Positions 1 to 9,651 of a DNA stretch of 27,094 bases are shown here, in pieces; the first letter of the stretch is position 1; every line of letters starts with the position of its first letter. The position numbers and the translations under genes are program-made. The DNA comes from Cyclostephanos tholiformis (lineage: Eukaryota > Bacillariophyta > Thalassiosirophyceae > Thalassiosirales > Thalassiosiraceae): NCBI GenBank assembly GCA_036939975.1, contig JALLPB010000056.1:1-27094 (forward strand), given 5' to 3'. The notes beneath the pieces were generated by a model. That model searched no databases, was not told where the DNA came from, and was given only the letters and a program-made list of their open reading frames with translations.

Positions 1-80
1 AAATGCTGTAAAATGCTGTAAAATGCTGTAAAGTACGTACAAATACTGTAAGATGCTGTAAATTACTGTAAGATGCTGTA
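1..80. repeat. Decaying tandem decamer array (AAATGCTGTA)
   Basis: Eight consecutive 10-bp units. The first three are identical (AAATGCTGTA) and the rest are variants such as AAATACTGTA and AGATGCTGTA. The array stops at about 80 and may begin before the window. It lies about 600 bp beyond the 3' end of the minus-strand transposase pseudogene, so it could be a subterminal repeat of that element; this is inference only. It could equally be an ordinary minisatellite. Confidence 0.85.
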
Positions 81-690
81 AGGTTGTTTCGTTCAGTGGG
101 ACACTAGAAGTTGATCTCTGTATGTAGAAGTGAGCTCCACATGACTGAAAAATATGTCTGATCATCGCCAATATTTTTTTGCGCCAAAAAAATTTCGTTG
201 TGCAAATACAACTTTCCCCACTTTTCCCCCCCCAATCCAGTGTCTTCCTGTTGCAGCTAGGTGACTGCCTTATTCTAGAATCTACATTGGTCTGTCTCAA
301 GACTCAGCAAAATTAAATGATAGGCCTAACATCATCTTCTAAGACTGATTAATCTAAAAAAACATCACATTCAGTGTTTTGGCGAGAGCCAAAACTTCAA
401 CCCACCAAACTGCACAAAAAAAGAAGAGGCTGTTTTGAGTAAAACCATTATTTTCCACAGCTGATAGGCATAAAATGCCCTTATCATTGGGCTGATAAGC
501 ATATATAGTAATATCATTTGAACTGATAAGCATAAAAAGGAACATCATTTTTAGTTCCCGCAGGGGCTGAGGATCCCCTGGTGAGGTTGGTATCGCTGAT
601 GGCCTGCAAGAACACTAGCATATGAAGTAGAATGGGGTAAAAAATCTGCCAGTAATTATAATATTATGTTGGGGAAAACCTTGCCTGCTA
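81..690. other. AT-rich stretch without a recognisable gene
   Basis: No convincing coding sequence on either strand. Short open frames exist, for example minus 354-548 (64 codons), but they are AT-driven and resemble nothing I know. Homopolymer runs of A, T and C occur near 174-232. The stretch probably contains the 3' flank of the transposase pseudogene that ends near 690. Confidence 0.5.
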
Positions 691-1800
691 AAAAAATGAT
701 CAAACCTTACCCTTGCCATCTTTGAATACCACACTTTCAATCCGTTTCTTGCTCACCCCATTTTTTTGCTTTCAGTGTTGCCCAAAACTCCGATCAATCA
801 CTCTTTCCTTCTTAACTTTTGCCCATACCTCCTCACTTGGCTTGGCATACTACTCATCAGAATGGTATTCAAGTGGAATGTTTGGCCTGTAATTTTTAAA
901 CATCTCAACAATTTTGCAAGAGTTTCATACCTGCCCAAATAATCGTTGTCAACTCCTACTCCAAAAACCTACTATCTCGGCATGTGTCACAACATCCCAT
1001 GTGCCCCTCTTCCAAAGGTATAACAAGACAAACTCCTTCTGGTCAGGCAGATTGCTCTGCCAAATTGTCATCTGTGATTCATCATTGTTGCAAGAAAAAA
1101 TGTGATTTTTCTTTATGTTTCTTGGCAATGTCCAAAACAAGGTACTCAGTAGTTTGTCATAATTAAGAAAGTCCTCCGGAGTTGCTGGATGGACCATCAC
1201 CATTGCCAACATGTTCAAAGTCTCTACCAAGTCCTGAAAAGTATAGAGCTTCTGCTTGCAATACTTGGTTTTCAAACAGTTAAACAGGTGATCAGCAGCA
1301 TTTTGGGGGGGCCCAACAAGGAGAAATATAAAGTGCACCACTTTGAAGTAGATCACCATCAGCTATGCAGACAGCCTCAACACTGTGTTGTTTTTATTCT
1401 GACCAGAGTAATTATCAAATATTATATTTAAATCGCCACCAACTGAATCCTCGCAAAGTATATTCAGTTGTTGCACATTTTGATGATGAGAGAAGCAACA
1501 TTGTTTACACCCTTCTTTTCCACTCCCTTGTGATATACGTGTGCGTGCAAGTGCTCTGATACATGAGTGTGGTTGACTACTCCCAAGTTATAAACACTCA
1601 CCAGGCTGAAGTAATAAATGCAGCCGGACTGCTCCTCCTTTCTAAATATTGGCAGCTCCATATTCTGTCTATAATTGACAATGAAGGTATACATTTTCAT
1701 TTAGCATCAGAAACAGATCTATGCCCCATATTTTCTTGGAATTTAGCAAAATGGGACATGAAATCCTTTAAATGGACTTATATTTCACTTTTCTTTTTTG
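690..1800 (-). pseudogene. C-terminal half of a DDE-like transposase (DUF7869-type), decayed
   Basis: Read on the minus strand, 1700-1464 encodes YTFIVNYRQNMELP followed by SVYNLGVV and SEHLHAHVYHKGVEKKG. The next segment, near 1420, gives DNYSGQNKNN. 1359-949 gives FIFLLVG, NAADHLFN, VHPATPEDFLNYDKLL and NIKKNHIFSC. 940-750 gives VEMFKNYRPNIPLEYHSDE and SEEVWAKVK. This order and the DN-x-SGQNKNN signature fit a DDE-transposase-like family common in diatom genomes (established knowledge, from memory). The usual GHT after the second strand reads GPP here. Frame changes near 1360 and 1460 and in-frame stops (for example after EYHSDE) show that it is not functional. The N-terminal half lies at 3480-4550, separated by unrelated sequence. 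Boundaries are approximate. Confidence 0.7.
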
Positions 1801-2259
1801 TATGATTTATTGCCTGAATATTGCATAGAATCAGAAATAAATTTTGATTTTTTTCACGACAACTTTCTATGTCTCGGAAGAAAAATCCCATAGTAAATGA
1901 ATTGTGGTACGTGAAAATAAAGAAAATATTAAGTTTTAATTCTCTTTTCTTCCTTTTTCCTTTTTGCATATTGTAGTCCTATGCACATGAAATCTAAGAA
2001 CTTGGGCCAATTCTAATTGAATCGAATTACTTCTTAGAAACCAATGGGAAAGATGCAGTCTTTTTTTGAATACGAAAGCCCTGCATAAGTAAGAGTGATA
2101 ATGAAAGGAAAAAATCAGGGTCTACATTTAATACTCGGCCCTACGTATGTAGTTATTTCTTTTGAATCACTGAGACCAATGGCAGACTCTCAAAACAAAC
2201 CGCCACTTGCACACCAAAAAACACAACACACAACAAAAAAAACTTAAAACACTGACACC

Positions 2260-2447
2260 ATGGACTCCCCCCCTGCCTGCCGCCCTCCAGCAGCCTCAAT
2301 ATGCAAGGTGAGTCCAATTGCCATATGCCATGTGATAGGCAACAATCATTGCAACACGGCGATATAATTTTTGTTAGTATAACTAACTATTTCATTATTT
2401 TTGACTTGTTTCTACAGGCGGCCGCGCCACATGGTCACAGTCTTTAG
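2260..2447 (+). other. Possible remnant exons with intron-like signals
   Basis: An ATG at 2260 opens 16 codons (MDSPPACRPPAASICK) that end at a donor AAG|GTGAGT (2307/2308). A 110-nt intron-like sequence follows, with a TAACTAAC branch-like site and a TTTCTACAG acceptor ending at 2417. A 30-nt block (2418-2447) then meets a second GTGAGT, but its last in-frame codon is TAG. A third block near 2588 follows a TTGGATAG acceptor. The signals look like real spliceosomal introns, but the coding content is too short to call a gene. It may be the 5' end of a lost gene or of the inserted element. Confidence 0.25.
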
Positions 2448-2716
2448 GTGAGTTTTTTTAAGCTATTACTCATGATTTTTCTGTGCCACTGCATCAAAAT
2501 GACAAGCACTAACCTTAGCTATCTGGTGATACTTTATTTGCCAATGCTGCCCTTGTCTTTGTCAAGTTTTGGCTTGATTTTGGATAGGGGGGGTCCGCCA
2601 TGGCTGCCAAGTTTTCAGGAAGGTAGGTATTGCTGGTAAGTAGTATCATAGTATAGTGTAGAGTAGTTTAGACATAAAGTAAAAATAAATACTAATAAAA
2701 AAATACAAGTATTAAG

Positions 2717-3179
2717 TATCTCTTTACCAGTTTATGGTCAATATCCTGGTCATTAAATGGGTAAGGTAACATGTACGTCCTTTTACCTATATAGACTCTG
2801 TCTGATACCCCCCAACTCATATACCGTTGGAAAGCTGAGACTGTCCTCTTTCCACTGCTGTTAAGTATTTGAGATAAATATCCTGAAAGTGATGATGATT
2901 TTCCTGAGGAATAAAAGACATTTGGTCATTAATCAAAAGTTGAAAAATCTGGTGTTGTGCACTTATTCCTATGTTGGATCAACGGAAGGAAAATATTTAT
3001 TGTGACAGGATAAAGCTCGTAAAACACCTAATGATTTTTTCATTTCTAGATTTTCTTTTAATAACGTAGGTTACCAGTACATACAGTAGAAGCTATGATA
3101 GGAATAGTATGTTAAGTGAAAAAAGCTTCGCTTATTAAATGTCAATATCATGGCTATTAATGCTTCTGGTAAAGAGATA
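2717..3179. repeat. 14-bp inverted repeat with nearby direct repeat
   Basis: TATCTCTTTACCAG at 2717-2730 is the exact reverse complement of 3166-3179. Just inside, a related 20-bp sequence (GTCAATATC followed by TGG and ATTAA) occurs in direct orientation near 2737 and 3140 with about three mismatches. The mixed orientation suggests rearranged copies of a short repeat. Confidence 0.6.
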
Positions 3180-3200
3180 GTGATGTCACACCATCCAAAT

Positions 3201-3280
3201 TGGTTTGGATGGGTGCCAAGCATAATTGTTTCTCACTTGAAAATGAGAGGAACAATTATGCTTTGCACCATCCAAAACCA
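3201..3280. repeat. Long imperfect hairpin (foldback)
   Basis: The left arm 3201-3235 pairs with the right arm 3244-3280 around an 8-nt loop (CTTGAAAA). About 32 of 35 positions pair, with single-base bulges. The core AAGCATAATTGTT is fully complementary to AACAATTATGCTT. A further inverted copy of the arm tip, CACCATCCAAA, lies just upstream at about 3189. Such a structure is typical of MITE or foldback remnants, or of a small hairpin RNA. Nothing shows that it is transcribed. Confidence 0.75.
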
Positions 3281-3479
3281 AAAATGAAAATGGTTTTTGA
3301 GCACTATACAAATATAGGAATTCATAAAAATATTTTTGCCTCCGCCTTCTACATAGCTAGGAATTTATATGGAATTTGAGCTAATGATTAATTAAGCCAA
3401 ACTAATATTTAAAAAACTGTTATTATCACCTTGAAAAACTTGTAAAATGAGCTAACCTAGGTGCATAGCAGGGATTAGT

Positions 3480-4550
3480 TTTTGATGAGTGTTGGACAGC
3501 TTGGTCAACCTCTCCTAGCCATCTCAAGAAGCACTACCCTCTCCTTGTTGTTACTGTTTAATGATGACTCCAGAAGGGTCAGATCCAGTTGAAGATGCAG
3601 CTGCAGAATGTTATTGTTGGTGTTGCTATTGGTGTCACTCATCCTGTCATTGCACCTGCTGACAATACCTCCTTGTAGGTTACCTCCTCCTTCTTCTTGT
3701 GGTCATCACCATCCTCATTATTGTCGCCTTGTCCGCCACCATGATTTGCTAGATATTTGTGCTGATTGGCAAATGAAAAGCAATATGACTGGACAGAAGT
3801 CCTTGACTGGCTTGCTCACTTTCAGGTTGGGAAAGTCACAGTTTCACCTATAATAGTACATAGGAAAAGAGACTAAGTCATCTGAGTCAACTTCCTTACC
3901 ATCATCTATCCCTTCCACAATAATATGGCCTGTTCCTGTAGTCCACACATTATAGCCCAACAATGCCATGTACCGCTGGTAACATATGCAAAACCCCACT
4001 GATATTGGGAGGTACATCACATCATCAGAATTGTTGTGATTTGCACTACCCTTCATCCCATTAATCAGAGTTGCAACAACTTGCATTGCATGGACCTCCC
4101 CAAGGTTCAATAGATACACAAAATACATCCTCAGAGGCTCATACTTACATTCATTCAATGTGATTGAATTATAATTTGTCTTACCAGTTGTCCTTTGGGT
4201 GGGCATTACACTCATCAAGGTTGATGCATTCCAGATTGATCAATATCTCCTACTTCCCAAGCTCAGAATAAAATGCAATCCCTGAGTACAATTCAGGTGC
4301 CTCCAAACTGTTGCTGGGACATCTGCAGTGCCATCATCAATGTATGGCAGGCAAAACAAATTCAGCCTGGATTGCCCTTCCCTCTTCAGCAGGAAGGATG
4401 AATACTTGAACCACTTGAAAAGATTGAGTCCTGTTTGTGTTTTGATTTCTTTTTGAACTTCAATAGTTGCTGCCATGCCCGACAATGGGGTAAGCATTCA
4501 TCTTTCCCAGCTTGCTTCTCATTGACACCATGATGGATATTTCTGCAAGG
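3480..4550 (-). pseudogene. N-terminal half of the DUF7869-type transposase, decayed
   Basis: On the minus strand a start at 4531 gives MVSMRSKLGKMNAYPIVGHG and then a stop. Other frames continue with LPYIDDGTADVPATVWRHLN (about 4370-4300), then 4218-3844 with LNECKYEPLRMYFVYLLNLG, DDVMYLPISVGFC and a VSFPMYYYR end. Near 3830-3700 the frames give FPNLKVSKPVKDFCPV and FANQHKYLANH, a probable zinc-binding Cys/His segment. At least three frameshifts are needed to read through. The order matches the N-terminal and middle parts of the transposase family whose catalytic half lies at 690-1800. The 5' edge is 64 bp from the gypsy LTR at 4614. Confidence 0.65.
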
Positions 4551-4569
4551 TGATTTTTTGCGATTTGTT

Positions 4570-4587
4570 GTGCATTTGCAAATGCAC
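4570..4587. repeat. Perfect 18-bp palindrome
   Basis: GTGCATTTGCAAATGCAC is identical to its own reverse complement. It sits between the transposase N-terminus and the gypsy LTR. It could be part of the transposon end or a chance palindrome. Confidence 0.7.
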
Positions 4588-4613
4588 CACAGGTATTTTA
4601 TGGTGCTACAGTA

Positions 4614-5006
4614 TGTGCTACCTTGGCTGAGAGGGTGCACAAAAACGAAAGTGGATTTGAAGAGAAAAACTGAAGAGTGAATAATTGTGAGCTAAGAGTA
4701 ATATTTAGATTATCTTACTTATAGTATTTGAAGAGTTTCCAGGGCTGCTGCTGACTCAGCATTATACATAGGTAGGATCTCCTACATACCTTGATCAGAG
4801 GGATATGTATGGAGAGTACTTGATAGTACCTTAAAATAGCCAGATAAGGTTAATATACTGGCACTCTGGCTATAGTAATATCAAGCCCTTCAGGCTAGCT
4901 GATCACCACTAGGCCTGTGCCTTGGGGCTGCATCAGCATGCAGGTCATTCAGTTGTGTGCATGACTGCCCTTCTTGGTATATGCATGCTTACGGCTGGAT
5001 ACTGCA
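4614..5006 (-). repeat. Gypsy 3' LTR
   Basis: Plus-strand TGTGCTACC to TACTGCA, 393 bp, aligned with 15495-15902. Conserved blocks include ATACATAGGTAGGA, AGTACCTTAAAATAGCCA, ATATCAAGCCCTTCAG, TGCTGATCACCACT-like and GCATCAGCATGCAGG. It is the 3' LTR because the element reads on the minus strand. Confidence 0.9.
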
Positions 5007-5017
5007 CTCTTCCCCAC
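5007..5017 (-). promoter_or_regulatory. Gypsy polypurine tract
   Basis: On the minus strand GTGGGGAAGAG directly precedes the 3' LTR start TGCAGTA. This is the position and composition of a plus-strand primer (PPT), and it fixes the inner edge of the LTR at 5006. Confidence 0.7.
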
Positions 5018-5199
5018 TAAGAGAAAACTCTGGTTTTCATCCAAGTCCTCCATTTATGTTTGGTGAAAGGAAAAGCTCTGAAAAACCTTTCTGACTGTCC
5101 CCCTCTAGGTGGGTATGTCATATCACTGGGAAAGTTAGCGGAATTATATCGTTTATGGAATTACTCCTCTAATGTTTATATGCTCTGGGATTGTGATCA

Positions 5200-6120
5200 T
5201 ACCATTTACGTGTTTTGAGTCACCCTATACAGACTGTTTGTCCGAGGACCCAATTTAGTCAGTTTGAACCGCCTTTTTAATACTCTATCACCGATGACAT
5301 AATCATGTCTGTGGCATTTCCTATTCTCATGCATGAGGTTCTCATTAACCAAATGCTCTCATCTTTGTGTAATGGCATGCCAGTTGGCAGTCAATGGTAT
5401 ATTTAAAAACATGTCTCTGTTAAAGACTAAGCTACCTGGGCTACTTCCCAAGATGGAATGTGTTCCTGCATGCATTGCATGCATTGTTATAGATAATGCC
5501 TCATTAATGAAGTCTTTAGCAGATGCGCCTGTAACATGTTGTGGCAGTCTACCATGTAGGAGGGTCCTCAAGACACTGCCTAATGTCTGGTGCATGCACT
5601 CACATATCGCATTGGCTTGTGGATTTTTGCTGGTGGTTAGAACATCTCTGATTTGACAATCTTGTAATAAGAATTGGAACTCTGCCTCCATTATCATGGA
5701 TAAATTGTGCTGGCCACGTGTATCATGACAGCCAGACTTGTGCAAATTTATGGGTAGTGTGAACCAATGTTTTATCATCAATTCTAACAAGCTCTACTAA
5801 ATTAGAGACTGTGTCAATCATAGTGAGGGCATTAAACTCATATGGTCTATCCCAGACTTGGATCATCCAAGGTCTTATCAGGTCAACTGCACATTCTTTG
5901 AATGGTATTGAATGTATCTCACATTTGGGCAGGAGTCCATATCCATTACCATCAAGCTTATTGCGCTGGCAATGATCGCAATTATACTTGTCAATCAAGC
6001 CTTGTAAGTCTTGATGATAATATCGAGAGCTAATTTGCATATACTGGCTTTTGCTGCCTGGGTGGCCTGTGATCTTATGGAACAAATGAATTGTCTGTTG
6101 CAACATGGATCTATGCAATG
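5200..6120 (-). pseudogene. Gypsy integrase, decayed
   Basis: 6118-5723 encodes the N-terminal HHCC zinc finger (HLFHKITGHPG, then NCDHCQRNK) and the first catalytic aspartate in ECAVDL. After a frame change, 5790-5359 carries the second aspartate region (GCHDTRGQHN, EFQFLLQD) and the glutamate in TSKNPQANAICECMHQT. Further on (about 5340-5220) come NENLMHENRKCHRHDY and GDRVL, then KLGPRTNSLYRV, a GPY/F-like C-terminal module. Integrase inserts the retrotransposon cDNA into the genome. The frameshift near 5790 and later stops rule out activity. Its place after RNase H is diagnostic of gypsy. Confidence 0.85.
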
Positions 6121-6174
6121 CTATTTTTCAGTTAGCCAGAGGATCTCCTTGCTTATCATAGCATAGATCATTGT

Positions 6175-7031
6175 CTACTGCACTGATGTTTTTGCATATG
6201 TAGCAATCATCATACCATGTTGCTTGATTCTGTAATTCAATGTCAGCATCTTGCTGCTCTTTGATCGCATCCATGTCCAATGATTATCGATCGCTGAATC
6301 TGGCAGAAGATTTAGGTAGCATTCCTCTTCTTGCAAGTGTACAAAACACTTTGTCATTTCCCTATTATATGTAAATAAAAAAGACAATCAAAGGGGTCAG
6401 TTTTTGACTCATCCTTCCCCACCATAGCCAGCAGCATGGTGTCTTGCATGGGCATGCATGAGAAAGTGTCAGCAATCACATTGCTTGGCTCCTTGATGTA
6501 ATGCAATGTAGGACCATATTTGTTCACGTATGATATCCATCGAAGGCATCTCTGTGATGAGTCTCCAAGGTGGAGTATATTCTTATGATCGGTGTGGATG
6601 TTTCTCACAGCACCGAGTAGCATAGACCTGAATTCTTTTCAGGTCATTACAACTGATAAGAGTTCCTTATCAATCATGGAGTAGTTTTTCTGAGCACTAT
6701 TGAGCTTCTTGCTTTAATAGGCAACCAGCTTTCCATCCTGCATAATGCACAAACCGAGTTGGTAATCCAAAGCATCCGTGTAGATGTCAAATGGAAGATA
6801 GTGGTTCAAGAGGCACAGCACACATCTGCTGCCATCATAGCTTTCATCTGTTTGAAAGCTGCTTGCATGGACTCTGTCCACACAAACATTGGTTGTTTGG
6901 TCACCTGTCTTCTTGGTGAGTGAAGTTAAAATGTGTGCTCTATGTGGCCACATGTCATGGTAGTAGTTGACCATACCAATGAAACCTCTAAGTTGTTTCA
7001 GATTGGTTTGAATGTCCATTCTGAGGATCAC
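6175..7031 (-). pseudogene. Gypsy RNase H and RT connection, decayed
   Basis: 7031-6714 gives the RT thumb/connection (LKQLRGFIGMVNYYHDMWP) and the RNase H start FDIYTDALDYQLG with its catalytic aspartate. A stop follows LVAY at about 6717. Reading continues through KLNSAQKNYSMIDKELLSVV (glutamate) and, in 6623-6354, IHTDHKNILHL and KYGPTLHYIKEPSNVIAD, which supply the later RNase H acidic positions. 6387-6175 is a poorly conserved tether to integrase. RNase H would remove the RNA template during cDNA synthesis. Stops at about 6717 and 6660 disable it. Confidence 0.8.
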
Positions 7032-7926
7032 TTCTACTTTCTTTTTCTAAGGCTCAAGGCCAGTTGGTGTCAACCAGTAGCCAAGCCAGTCCATCTCCTT
7101 GATGGCCCAGTCACACTTCATTAGATTGACTGTGAATCCATTATCTTGTAGCTTCTGCAGGATTGGGCATAGCAGATTCATATGGTGCTCCCAAGTGATG
7201 GAGAATGCACCTAAGTTGTCAATATAGACTTCTGTGTCTTAGACGCTTTAGAAAATATTTTCCATGGTCTCCTGGGCAAAGTTTGGGGAACATTTGAGTC
7301 CCATTGGTGACACGTTGTACCTATACTTTCCAAAAGGTTTGACAATGGTTGTGAGGTCTTTTGACTCCTCATCCAACTTGAAGGTGTAATACTTTCAAGA
7401 TGTCCTGAATGATAGGTAGTTGATACTCTTTCTTCAGAACTACCTTATATAATTCATGTAGGTCACTGACCCAATGCACTTGTCCATCCTTCTTGGGCAT
7501 GATGAATGTGGGTGAGCCCCATTCACTTGTGCCTGTTGGGGAGAGTACTCCAATTGCAACAAGGTGGTCAAGTTCCTTCTTGAAGGCTTCAAGGTGAATC
7601 CTTGCTATCGCATACTATGGTCTCTTGTGCTTTGGTTTTGCTCCTGGCATGATGATGATGTGAAATTTTCTATGCGGATATACTCCCAGTGTGCCTTCAA
7701 AGAGCTTTGAAAAATCTCCAAGGACCTGGTGAAGGTCTTCCTTCTGAGCCATGCTCAAGTGCGTGAGTTGAAAAATGAGGTTGTCAATGTCCACTTTCTC
7801 ATACTTGGCATCCAAGATTTCAGTGGCATGGCAGTCTGGGTTGTACCAGTCTCTGCCAAAAATTTGTTCTTCCTCATGGTGTACTTCAAAGGACCCAGCC
7901 ATGGTGAGGTAGTCATTATTGTCCAA
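7031..7926 (-). pseudogene. Gypsy reverse transcriptase, decayed
   Basis: 7926-7615 encodes the approach to RT (LSMAQKEDLHQVLGDFSKLF, TLGVYPHRKFHI, MPGAKPKHKRP). Broken frames then give LDHLVAIGVLSPTGTSEWGS, PTFIMPKKDGQVHWVSDL and a fingers/palm segment. The active-site box near 7228-7214 reads VYIDNLGAF: the second aspartate of the usual YIDD is asparagine. [13 protein letters not shown] and [12 protein letters not shown] follow. RT copies the element RNA into DNA; the missing catalytic aspartate and several frameshifts make this copy dead. Motif order and wording are those of Ty3/gypsy RT. Confidence 0.85.
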
Positions 7927-7938
7927 ATGCTTTGGATC

Positions 7939-8420
7939 TTACAGAGGTAACTCGCTGTCGAACCATTCTATGGTCCTGGAGCTGTATTTGATGTCAATGC
8001 CGTCTTTTGTCAGAAAATTGGCGCCTAGTATTGGGGCATATCTGATACTACCATCAAACACGAGTGCCATATGCTGTTCAATCATTTGGTTTTTGTCCAA
8101 CTCCAGCAATTGTATTGCTTGAAGGATGACCATCTCATTCATTGTGCATGAACTGGCCAGAATGTTGATGCTATGAGCCTCCTTTTTAGTCAGGCATGGT
8201 TTGCACAACCTTGGCAGACACTTTCAACTTATGAAAGTCACAGTTGAGACTGGGTCAAAGAGCACCTTTAGCAGAGTGCGAGAACATACACCTGAGATGG
8301 TGTCACACAGAAAGATACTAAGAGGTGTGAGCCTCTTTTTTGTTTGGCAGACTTGCTGTTGCAGTGTCCTGCAAGGAATCATCACCCAAATTGGCTTCCA
8401 TCTTTGGGAAGGCATCTTTG
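7939..8420 (-). pseudogene. Gypsy aspartic protease, decayed
   Basis: 8415-8224 ends in VLFDPVSTVTFIS, the catalytic box of a retroviral-type aspartic protease in which the usual D-S/T-G-S/T has become D-P-V-S. After a frame break, 8208-7939 carries NEMVILQAIQLLELD and the conserved C-terminal ILGANFLTKDGIDI followed by RTIEWFDSELPL. The protease would cut the Gag-Pol polyprotein. It lies directly before RT, as in other gypsy elements. A stop at about 8222 and loss of the active-site glycine show decay. Confidence 0.75.
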
Positions 8421-8423
8421 ACA

Positions 8424-9491
8424 GGCAGGTTCAGGTTATCATTGTAATTTTTATTTAATTGGGGTGCATTCCCAGCAAAAAAGGTTGAGGGATTGTTGTT
8501 CTCAACTAATCCTTTACTAAAATTAAGTCCTAATTTTTGACTTACTAATTTTTGACCAAACCTATATTTTGCTGGCACGGACCATCAGATGGCCAAGGGG
8601 TCCATGTCACAATCATTGAGGAGCCACGTCGTATTGGTTAAAAGCACATCAAACTTTTTGCCAGACTCAATGACCTTGCACGGCTTCCAAGGAACAGTGG
8701 GCTGGGCTGTTTCAGCCTTTTTGGCAGGCGGCTCCATCACCACGGCAAAATTATCTTTTTTGTTGTGCTCGCTCCAGCTCTCTCCTTTGCTCTCTCCATC
8801 ACTTGCGACCATTTTTGTATCTCTGCCACAGCTCTCGTCATCACTGTTTTTCCAGCATGAATTGATGGCATGCATCTCATTGCAGGCAAGCTCACGATCA
8901 TCACAAAGGCCTTTTTAGTCGCATCAATGCTTATCGCATCTTGCCCATGGTTTTTTGATGTTTTCGCTCAATAATTGTCCCTTTTGCGGCACTTTCCACA
9001 CTTGCCCGTTGCCATGCAGCTGCCCTTTTTTTATTGTTGTGTTCTTTGCATTCAAACCTGCATCCACCATGGCCACAATCATGATCATTGCAATCATCAT
9101 CAACATCATTGTCGTATCATCGATGATATGACTGATTGCATGCGCTACCAGAGCTTGCGTCTCACATAGCCCGTCATGCATGCATTGCACTTTTTGTGAA
9201 CATAGTTTGTGACATGCTGTTTAGCGAAATTGCACAGCCAATCCATCTCAGCATGCTCAAGAGTGCCGTTGACCTTTTTCTGAGCAAAAAGCACCTGAAA
9301 ATAGTCAGTCAGGCTCTCAATCATCTCAGTGGGTTGCTTTTTCCTGCTCTTGACATATTCCGCACGAGCTGCGCAATGGTACGTCATATAGTACCACTGA
9401 AGCACAAGCTTTTTGCTTGGCTTTGGCATCTCGCCTGCAGGGAGTTGCTTGGCAATGCGGAGCATTTCCTTAAAACGCCTTGCATGCTCCT
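8424..9491 (-). pseudogene. Gypsy gag, 3' part, decayed
   Basis: Immediately inside the left copia target duplication the minus strand reads PQEHARRFKEMLRIAKQLPA, then KLVLQWYYMTYHCAARAEYV, DYFQVLFAQKKVN and MDWLCNFAKQHVTNYVHK, an alpha-helical capsid-like sequence. A frame change near 9190 leads to a low-complexity stretch made of GAT/ATG triplets (about 9120-9060), with scattered Cys/His that may be a worn zinc knuckle (ECKEHNNKK). The segment 8875-8318 is polar with WKPCKVIESGKKFDVLLTN and runs up to the protease. Gag forms the virus-like particle of the element. It is the continuation of 15433-14962. Confidence 0.65.
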
Positions 9492-9496
9492 GTGGC
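9492..9496. repeat. Copia target-site duplication, left copy (GTGGC)
   Basis: GTGGC directly before the left copia LTR matches GTGGC at 14957-14961 directly after the right LTR. A 5-bp duplication is normal for copia integration. Removing the insert rejoins the gypsy gag. Confidence 0.92.
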
Positions 9497-9651
9497 TAAA
9501 GAAGAGCATCAAGAGACGATAACATCTACCTGCTAGATTTATGAGCTTGATGCTTGTGGCTACTAGTTAGGTGGTGGCGTGTCTGTGTTGTGTCTGTGGA
9601 CCTTGGGCTAGGGAAGGCCAGACTGTAGGAGTTGGTACTTACCGAGCTATA
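9497..9651 (-). repeat. Copia 3' LTR (155 bp)
   Basis: Plus-strand TAAAGAAGAGCATC to CCGAGCTATA, aligned without gaps to 14802-14956. A weak purine tract (GCAGGGGTG on the minus strand) precedes it. The RNase H reading frame runs on into this LTR and ends at TAG 9528-9526. Confidence 0.95.

Larger units (their letters stand above)
1801..3480. other. AT-rich insert separating the two transposase halves
   Basis: About 1.7 kb with no long coding frame lies between the two halves of the minus-strand transposase pseudogene, where the protein should be continuous. It contains splice-like signals on the plus strand (2260-2640), a 14-bp inverted repeat (2717-2730 and 3166-3179), a 20-bp imperfect direct repeat (about 2737-2757 and 3140-3160) and a long hairpin (3201-3280). 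A decayed inserted element, or a long intron plus decay, are both possible. I do not recognise any encoded protein. Confidence 0.45.

Noticed and set aside
1..80. CRISPR-like array
   Set aside because: Units are 10 bp, contiguous and without spacers, and the surroundings are eukaryotic.
5333..5656. 107-codon plus-strand frame
   Set aside because: Antisense to the gypsy integrase, which has clear catalytic motifs on the minus strand.
9060..9125. CAT/ATG-rich stretch as a regulatory or satellite element
   Set aside because: It lies within the gypsy gag and is best seen as a decayed low-complexity part of the Gag tail.
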